From assembly GCA_022839995.1 (NCBI GenBank), contig JALHIN010000009.1, positions 1 to 64,000 of the forward strand: 64,000 nt of DNA, read 5' to 3'. Shown piece by piece: positions 59,009 to 64,000 of the stretch. Position 1 is the first letter of the stretch, and each line of letters begins with the position of its first letter. Position numbers and translations under genes: made by a program. The stretch comes from 79-D21 sp022839995 (GTDB taxonomy: Bacteria > Synergistota > Synergistia > Synergistales > 79-D21). Under the pieces are notes generated by a model. That model had not been told where the DNA came from. It did not search any database and saw only the letters and a program-made list of their open reading frames with translations.

Positions 59009-59989
59009 TCAGGCCGTTCGGGCAATGGGAATGCCGGCGCTCTCGAAAAGCTCGTAAAAGGTTTCGTGCCTTACGGGTTCCGCCTCCAGGGCCTCCAGCG
59101 AAAGAACCCAGAAATCCAGAGGGGCGGATGGCCCGATCAGGCTTTCGGAGAACGGGGACAACCACTGGCTGATCCGCTCCGCCTCTTTCCGGGTGCGGGT
59201 TGTCCAGGTCCACCACGTTACCGAGGATTGCTCCTGCGTGTCGGTATCGTATCGCCCCGGCAGGAGGCATCGCCTGGCGTATTCAAGGAACGGGCGAAGG
59301 GAGGAAAGGTCCCGGACGACCTGTTCGAGGAAGGCTTCCCGCCCGTTTTCCGGGGGTTCCGCCAGGCGGATCATCAGGCGGTCCGTGTTCACCAGCCTGA
59401 AGGGATCCCAGGGAGCGGTCGCGTCCAGGTAATAGGCGTAGTCGTACCGGTGGAGGAAAAGGATGTCAAGAAGAAGTCGCCCTTCCCTGGCTCCGCTTTT
59501 GGCAACCCATTCCTTCAGCCTGTCTGCGCGGTGCGTTTCGGAGGCCGCCGGGGTCCTGGGGAATGCCTCGAAAAAGGAAACCGCCAGCGGGTACCTTTCC
59601 AGGGACGCCAGGTCGTTCAGGCCGGAGGCCGCCGGAAGGTCCGGGAAATAGGAAAGGACCGCCTCCGTCTTGCCCTCCTTGCTTCCCCAGGGGCTGTGAA
59701 ACCCCCGGTCCAGGCGGAGCAGGACCTCCAGGGAAAACAGGCTGCGGGCAGGGTCGGACGGGGGGGTCCCGGGCAAGTCCTCCAGGAAGGACTCTTTCGC
59801 CAGTTCCCTGAACCGTTCCATCCCGGTTTCGGTCAGGACAAAACCCTCGGCGCCCGTCCTTCGGACAAGTCCCAGTGTTTCCAGGACGGCCAGGCCGGCG
59901 GGATCCTCTCCGGCAAGCTCCACCAGCCGGGCGGACCAGCAGGGGCGATTCTGGTCGAAAAGCAGGAGCAGGCTTGCTTCCTTCATCAT
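59009..59989 (-). CDS. Uncharacterised protein, winged-helix-like N terminus
   Basis: 326 residues, cytoplasmic. The first 75 residues (LVELAGEDPAGLAVLETLGLVRRT and FVLTETGMERF) look like a winged-helix domain of the MarR or PadR sort. The rest is mixed helical and Trp/Arg-rich (VTWWTWTTRTRK; LLDILFLHRYDYAYYLDAT) and is not recognised. The ATG at 59989 has AAGGAG 11 bases upstream; a GTG at 60001 is the alternative. It is divergent from the M48 peptidase gene, with only about 44 bases between starts. Confidence 0.75.
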   Translation of the reverse strand: MMKEASLLLLFDQNRPCWSARLVELAGEDPAGLAVLETLGLVRRTGAEGFVLTETGMERFRELAKESFLEDLPGTPPSDPARSLFSLEVLLRLDRGFHSPWGSKEGKTEAVLSYFPDLPAASGLNDLASLERYPLAVSFFEAFPRTPAASETHRADRLKEWVAKSGAREGRLLLDILFLHRYDYAYYLDATAPWDPFRLVNTDRLMIRLAEPPENGREAFLEQVVRDLSSLRPFLEYARRCLLPGRYDTDTQEQSSVTWWTWTTRTRKEAERISQWLSPFSESLIGPSAPLDFWVLSLEALEAEPVRHETFYELFESAGIPIARTA

Positions 59990-60033
59990 CGGCCGGTTCA
60001 CTCCTTCTCCGTGTAAATGATAGACTCTACCCC

Positions 60034-61287
60034 ATGTGGTGCCTTCTCTTCTGGCTTTTTTTATCGGCCGGGTTCCTGGTCGAAACTGCTCTTTTCCTGG
60101 GTCAATGGGGATGGCTCAACCGGCTCGAGCGGACCGTTCCGGCAGAACTGGCTCCTCTCCTGCCCGAAGGGTACGGTTGGTGGCGCGGTGTCGCCTACGC
60201 CCGAGAACGCCTTAGGGGATCCCTCGGTTTGCTGCTGACCCGCTACGCGGTCCTCGCCGTGATGATAGGGGCGGGAGGGCTGAAAAAGACGGCCTGGCTG
60301 GCCGAGGCCGTTTCGGACGCCCCGTTCCCGGCCGGCTTCCTCCTCGGGGGCCTCCTGGCGGCGGTATTCGCCCTTGCTGAACTCCCCTGGGACCTTTACG
60401 GGACTTTCGGCGTGGAAGCGCGCTTCGGCTTCAACCGATCCTCCGTCGGGCTTTTTCTCCGGGACGCCGTGGTGAAAACGGCTCTTTCCGCGACCCTCGC
60501 AGGGGGCCTGCTGGGCGCCGCTTCCTTTCTCCTCACCCGGCGCGGAGGCTTCATCCTTGCCCTGTCCGGAGCCGCCGCGTTTGACGCCGCGGCCGCTTTC
60601 GCCTTCCCCAGCCTCATCCTGCCGCTCTTCTTCCGCCTGCGTCCCCTGGAGGACGGAGAATTGAAGGCGAGGCTTGAATCCCTCTTCCGTCGGGCCGGGT
60701 TCCCGGCTTCTTCCCTGCTGGTTGCAGACGGAAGCCGGCGTTCAACCCACGGGAACGCATTTTTCGCAGGCCTGGGTCGCACCCGGCGGGTGATCCTCTT
60801 CGATACGCTGGCGGAACGGTTCCCTCCCGACGAAGCGGCGGCCGTTGTCGCCCACGAGATCGGCCACTGGAAAAAGGGGCATGTCCCCTTGGCCCTTTTG
60901 CTGCTGTTTGCAGTCCAGTCGACGCTGATCCTCTTTGCCGCATTTGCCTGGGGAAAGGGCGGATTTGCCGAGAGTTTCGGCCTCTCCGGCCGGCCCGAAT
61001 CCTTCGCGGTCGCGGTGACCTTTTTTTGGGGAGCTTTGGCCGGTCTCTTCCTTCAGCCCGTGCAATCCGCCGCTTCCCGCCGCAGGGAATTTGAGGCCGA
61101 CCGTTACGCCGCTTCCCTCGAGGGCAAGGAGGCCATGATCGGGGCTCTCGTTCGCCTGGCCACCGACAGCCTTGCCTGGACTCCGCCCGAGCCCCGGTAC
61201 GCGGCCTGGTACGCGAGCCACCCCTCGGTGGCCGAGCGGGTCCTGGCCCTGAAAGAGCTTGAAGCCCCTCCCCTCAATGGAAAATGA
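60034..61287 (+). CDS. M48-family (Ste24-type) membrane metalloprotease
   Basis: 417 residues with about six membrane helices. The zinc site is HExxH at His274 (VVAHEIGHWKKGH) and the third ligand Glu352 in RREFEADRYAASL. FFAGLGRTRRVILFDTL and the LPWDLYGTFGVEARFGFNRSS region are typical of Ste24/CAAX protease 1. In bacteria the role is membrane-protein quality control rather than prenyl processing. There is no clear Shine-Dalgarno sequence before the ATG. It overlaps the convergent DUF4139 gene by 14 bases. Confidence 0.9.
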   Translation: MWCLLFWLFLSAGFLVETALFLGQWGWLNRLERTVPAELAPLLPEGYGWWRGVAYARERLRGSLGLLLTRYAVLAVMIGAGGLKKTAWLAEAVSDAPFPAGFLLGGLLAAVFALAELPWDLYGTFGVEARFGFNRSSVGLFLRDAVVKTALSATLAGGLLGAASFLLTRRGGFILALSGAAAFDAAAAFAFPSLILPLFFRLRPLEDGELKARLESLFRRAGFPASSLLVADGSRRSTHGNAFFAGLGRTRRVILFDTLAERFPPDEAAAVVAHEIGHWKKGHVPLALLLLFAVQSTLILFAAFAWGKGGFAESFGLSGRPESFAVAVTFFWGALAGLFLQPVQSAASRRREFEADRYAASLEGKEAMIGALVRLATDSLAWTPPEPRYAAWYASHPSVAERVLALKELEAPPLNGK

Positions 61288-62755
61288 CCGTCCGGTCCGC
61301 CGGGTAGGTCAGCCGGTATTTCACGGCCAGTTTCTTCGTTTCACCTGGAGCCAGCTTCAGGTCCCAGGAAAGGATCCCGCGTTCGTCCCGTTTTGACGGT
61401 TTGGGTTCCAGCGCCAGGACCTCGATCCGGATTTTCTCCTGCGCGCTGACGGGCACACGGTCCACCAGGGTCACGGCCATGGGGACCCCCATCCCGTTGG
61501 TCACGGAAAGGGTGAAGGACTTCTCGAGCCGCCCGCGCCCCCAGGTTGTTCCTTCCAGGGGAACCGATTCCTCGAGAGCCGCGGTGACCAGGGGGACTTT
61601 CCCGAAGGCCAGCTTCAGGCTTTCCCCCCGGCCCATCGACTCGATGAAGGCTGTTCCGGTAGGAGAACCATCCAGGGACAAGTCCGCCGCCCCTGAAAGG
61701 AGAGGACGATCCAGGGACTTGATTTCGGCCGTCAGCCAGGCTTCCCGGTCCAGGGCCGGGATTGCCACCACGCCGGTTTCAGCGGGAAGTGCGAACCGGG
61801 CAACGGAGACCCGGGCGGGAGTTCCATCGCCCGGAGCCCGGCCGCTAGCCCTCAGCACCAGGTCCGTCGGCGTTTCTTCCTGGACCGCTTCCCGGGGTTT
61901 GTCGGGTGCGGCTGCCTCCTTCATCATCGCGATTCCATCGTTCCTCTCCGGCTGACGCCTGAAGTCGGCGATCAAGGGTGGCAGTTCCGGCGGCACGAGG
62001 GTTCGCCTGGGCTGGACCGTGTGGAGAACGAGTTCACCGACCCAATCGAGCCCCGTTTTCTGCTGAACGACGGCTTCCTGGCCGAACGAAACCCGCCCCG
62101 TTTTTCCCGCCAGGTCCAGGGAATACCTTGTGGCCCAGGAGGCCTGCTGGGTCCAGGCTCGGATCCGTACCGTCCCGCCACCTGACGTCCGGATCCGGAC
62201 CCGAGTGGCCGTCTCGGGTTCGGGTGGAAGTTTTTCCGAAAGCTCCTTTTCAAGGCGTGAAAGTTCCGCCCTCGCCTTTGCCAGGGCACGGGCGTTTTCT
62301 CGAATTTCCCTTTCCGCCTGCTCCCGCCTCTTCGCCCCGGTTTCCAGGAAGGCCAGAAGCTCCTGGGGCTTCCAGCTCGAGGGCAAGCTGTCCTGGAGGT
62401 GTTTGGCGGTCTGTTGCAGGGAGGCTTCGCGGGCCTCCAGGCGGTCGACCTCCGCACGGGTTTTCCTGATCCTGGAATCCAGGTCCGCCAGTGCGGGGAA
62501 AACCCAACCCGACCTCTGGACCCGGGTGGTGTCCACCGAGAGGATCCTTGTTCCCTGTCCCGTGATTCGAAGGGAGTTCTCCTCGAAGGACAGCGGCAAG
62601 TCGATCGCCATTTCCTGGCGCGCGGGAGCCTCGAGGGTGACCCAGGCCCCCTGTGGATAGACGTCGGCGGTCCTCACGACCGCTTCCTGTCCGAAGACCG
62701 GGGCTGTCCACGCCAAGAGGAAGCAGGTGAACAAAAAACGTTTGAACCGTTTCAA
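61274..62755 (-). CDS. DUF4139/DUF4140 (mucoidy-inhibitor-like) exported protein
   Basis: 493 residues. A signal peptide (about 5-22) precedes DUF4140, then a long coiled-coil (AEVDRLEAREASLQQ to ARAELSRLEKELSE), then the DUF4139 beta-rich domain with WATRYSLDLAGKTGRVSFGQEA and VQPRRTLVPPELPPL, and the ending EVLALEPKPSKRDERGILSWD. Family members act at the cell envelope; the biochemical role is unknown. A TTG at 62755 has GGGGGTG six bases upstream; GTG 62764 is also possible. Confidence 0.87.
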   Translation of the reverse strand: MKRFKRFLFTCFLLAWTAPVFGQEAVVRTADVYPQGAWVTLEAPARQEMAIDLPLSFEENSLRITGQGTRILSVDTTRVQRSGWVFPALADLDSRIRKTRAEVDRLEAREASLQQTAKHLQDSLPSSWKPQELLAFLETGAKRREQAEREIRENARALAKARAELSRLEKELSEKLPPEPETATRVRIRTSGGGTVRIRAWTQQASWATRYSLDLAGKTGRVSFGQEAVVQQKTGLDWVGELVLHTVQPRRTLVPPELPPLIADFRRQPERNDGIAMMKEAAAPDKPREAVQEETPTDLVLRASGRAPGDGTPARVSVARFALPAETGVVAIPALDREAWLTAEIKSLDRPLLSGAADLSLDGSPTGTAFIESMGRGESLKLAFGKVPLVTAALEESVPLEGTTWGRGRLEKSFTLSVTNGMGVPMAVTLVDRVPVSAQEKIRIEVLALEPKPSKRDERGILSWDLKLAPGETKKLAVKYRLTYPADRTVIFH

Positions 62756-62804
62756 TCGGGACACCCCCTTCTACTCGTATCATAACGGATAGCCGTCATC
62801 CCGC

Positions 62805-62842
62805 TATAATGATGCGGGGCATCTGTGCCCGTTTTTGTTTTT
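62805..62842 (+). promoter_or_regulatory. -10 element with 5' hairpin and T-run before ychF
   Basis: TATAAT at 62805-62810 is a perfect -10; no good -35 is seen. At 62817-62830, GGGCA and TGCCC make a five-base stem with a four-base loop, followed by GTTTTTGTTTTT. This looks like a terminator at the very start of the transcript and may act as an attenuator or a 5' stability element. Confidence 0.4.
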
Positions 62843-62866
62843 GAGCCTGACCGAGGAGGAATCGAA

Positions 62867-63961
62867 ATGCTGGGTTGCGGGATTATCGGCCTTCCCCTGA
62901 GCGGCAAGACCACCGTTTTCAACGTCATCACCGGATCCGGGGCCGAGGTGAAGCCGTATGCGGGGGGCAAAACGGATCCGAACAGGGCCATCGTCGAGGT
63001 GCCGGACGAAAGGATAGAAAGGCTGACGGAAATCTTCAAGCCGAAAAAAAGGACTCCCGCGATGGTCGAATTCGTCGACCTGGCGGGCCTTTCTCGGGAT
63101 GCCTCGAGGGGAGCCGGGCTAGGGAACGCCTTTTTGTCCTTCGTGGCGGAAGCCGATGCCCTCGTCCATGTGCTTCGGGCTTTCGACAACCCGGAAGTGC
63201 CCCATCCGGAGGAAACCCTGGATCCGCTCAGGGACTGGAAGATCGTCGAGACGGAACTGATCCTCAGGGACCTGGGGCTGACGGAGACCCGCCTCAACCG
63301 TCTTGCTGCAAAGAAGCGCCTTCTCCCGGAAGAGCAGCTTGAGGCGGACCTGCTGAAAAAATGCCAGGAGCACCTCCTGGAAGAGCGCCCGTTGAGGGAT
63401 CTCCCGATGGACGAAAATCAGCTTCGGCTCCTGCGTGGTTTTACGTTCGTTTCGTTGAAGCCCGAGCTCGTGGTTCTCAACCTCGACGAAACCCAGGTGA
63501 CGGACGATCGAATCCCCGGATACGCGGAACTGGCGGCTCTCTGCGAAAGTCGGGGAATGCCTCTCGTGAAAGTGTACGGACGGATGGAGATGGAGATGTC
63601 CTCCCTTTCCCCGGAAGAACAGTCCGAGTTCATGGCCGAGCTCAACGTTGCGGAAACCGGTAGGAAGCGGCTGATCTCGGGTGCCTACCGCCTGCTGGGG
63701 CTGCTTTCCTTCTTTACCGTGGGGCCCGACGAGGTGAGGGCATGGACCCTGAAGAACCGTGCGACGGCGGTTGACGCCGCGGGGACAATCCATTCGGACC
63801 TTGCCCGGGGCTTTATCCGGGCACAGGTGGTCAATTACGAGGAATTCATGAAGCACGGCGGATCCTTCGCGACCTGCCGGGAAGCCGGAGTCCTCCGGCT
63901 CGAGGGAAAGGAATACCCCGTCAGGGACGGGGATATCCTTGAAATCCGGTTCAACGTCTAG
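62867..63961 (+). CDS. ychF: Redox-regulated ATPase YchF (Obg family)
   Basis: 364 residues, the normal length. G1 is GLPLSGKTTVF, G3 VEFVDLAGLSRDAS, and the G4 region is LNLDE in place of NKxD, as expected for the ATP-preferring YchF branch. The TGS domain ends with ARGFIRAQVVNYEEFMKHGG and DILEIRFNV. It binds ribosomes and affects translation and stress response. GAGGAGG precedes the ATG. Confidence 0.96.
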   Translation: MLGCGIIGLPLSGKTTVFNVITGSGAEVKPYAGGKTDPNRAIVEVPDERIERLTEIFKPKKRTPAMVEFVDLAGLSRDASRGAGLGNAFLSFVAEADALVHVLRAFDNPEVPHPEETLDPLRDWKIVETELILRDLGLTETRLNRLAAKKRLLPEEQLEADLLKKCQEHLLEERPLRDLPMDENQLRLLRGFTFVSLKPELVVLNLDETQVTDDRIPGYAELAALCESRGMPLVKVYGRMEMEMSSLSPEEQSEFMAELNVAETGRKRLISGAYRLLGLLSFFTVGPDEVRAWTLKNRATAVDAAGTIHSDLARGFIRAQVVNYEEFMKHGGSFATCREAGVLRLEGKEYPVRDGDILEIRFNV

Positions 63962-63976
63962 GAGGGGGAGGGGTTC

Positions 63977-64000
63977 GTGTCGAAACTTCACGTCCTGGTC
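63977..64000 (+). CDS. Start of a further gene (3' truncated)
   Basis: A GTG codon at 63977 follows GGGAGGGG at good spacing, 15 bases after the ychF stop. Only eight codons (VSKLHVLV) are in the window. The product cannot be identified. Confidence 0.35.

Noticed and set aside
1..64000. CRISPR arrays, IS elements, prophage, rRNA or tRNA genes
   Set aside because: No spaced direct repeats, transposase or integrase motifs, or cloverleaf/rRNA-like segments were recognised; the gaps are mostly shorter than 150 bases.

Overview
The window is one contiguous stretch of a GC-rich bacterial chromosome, densely packed with operons. Nothing in it looks like a prophage, IS element, CRISPR array, rRNA or tRNA. 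The cell is diderm: it has a type II secretion system, TonB-ExbB-ExbD and TonB-dependent-type uptake parts. Several features point to an anaerobic, amino-acid-using member of the Synergistota: citrate lyase, a RocB-like M20 peptidase, an M3 oligopeptidase, amino-acid carbon flow genes, and a Gly-tract/Cys/hydrophobic/basic tail on a secreted protease that resembles the Synergist-CTERM sorting signal. This placement is inference, not something the sequence proves. GTG and TTG starts are common, and ATGA, GTGA and TTGA stop/start overlaps are the rule.

Layout. 1-3.1 kb (+): the end of a saccharopine dehydrogenase, a DUF1295 membrane protein and a DhaL-DegV fusion. 3.1-20.1 kb (-): a PAS histidine kinase with a NarL-type regulator; then homoserine dehydrogenase, a class V aminotransferase-like enzyme, an M3 oligopeptidase, a RocB-like M20 enzyme, two EamA transporters, a metallophosphoesterase, an FMN reductase, a phosphomannomutase and the DNA-repair pair mrfA-mrfB. 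20.1-21.1 kb (+): an AEC permease. 21.1-32.9 kb (-): a twelve-gene operon in which a secreted subtilisin-like protease precedes gspJ-K-L-M-N-C-I-D-E-F-G. 33.0-34.3 kb (+): an Lgt-family protein and a CPBP protease.

34.4-43.5 kb (-) is the most notable region. A FadR-type regulator heads an apparent ten-gene operon: HD-domain protein, two different aconitase/isopropylmalate-isomerase-type large+small pairs, an NADP-type isocitrate dehydrogenase, and citrate lyase D-E-F. Together these would connect oxaloacetate plus acetate, citrate, isocitrate and 2-oxoglutarate. The second isomerase pair has no obvious assigned step.

43.8-50.0 kb: a cysteine-free tandem-rhodanese/AMIN envelope protein and a nucleoside kinase (+); a tiny zinc-ribbon protein and a LemA/DUF2207 pair (-). 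50.0-53.1 kb (+): a short LacI-type regulator with a likely autoregulatory operator, a consensus promoter preceded by an AT-rich palindrome, a small CxxC protein, and a BtuCD/FecCD-type importer. 53.1-59.0 kb (-): feoAB with a DtxR-like iron box, then exbB, a BtuF-like binding protein, exbD, tonB and truD. The permease/ATPase, the binding protein and the TonB energiser therefore lie within 8 kb of each other and plausibly act in one metal-chelate or corrinoid uptake route. 59.0-64.0 kb: an unrecognised protein, a Ste24-type M48 peptidase, a DUF4139 protein, ychF, and the first codons of one more gene.
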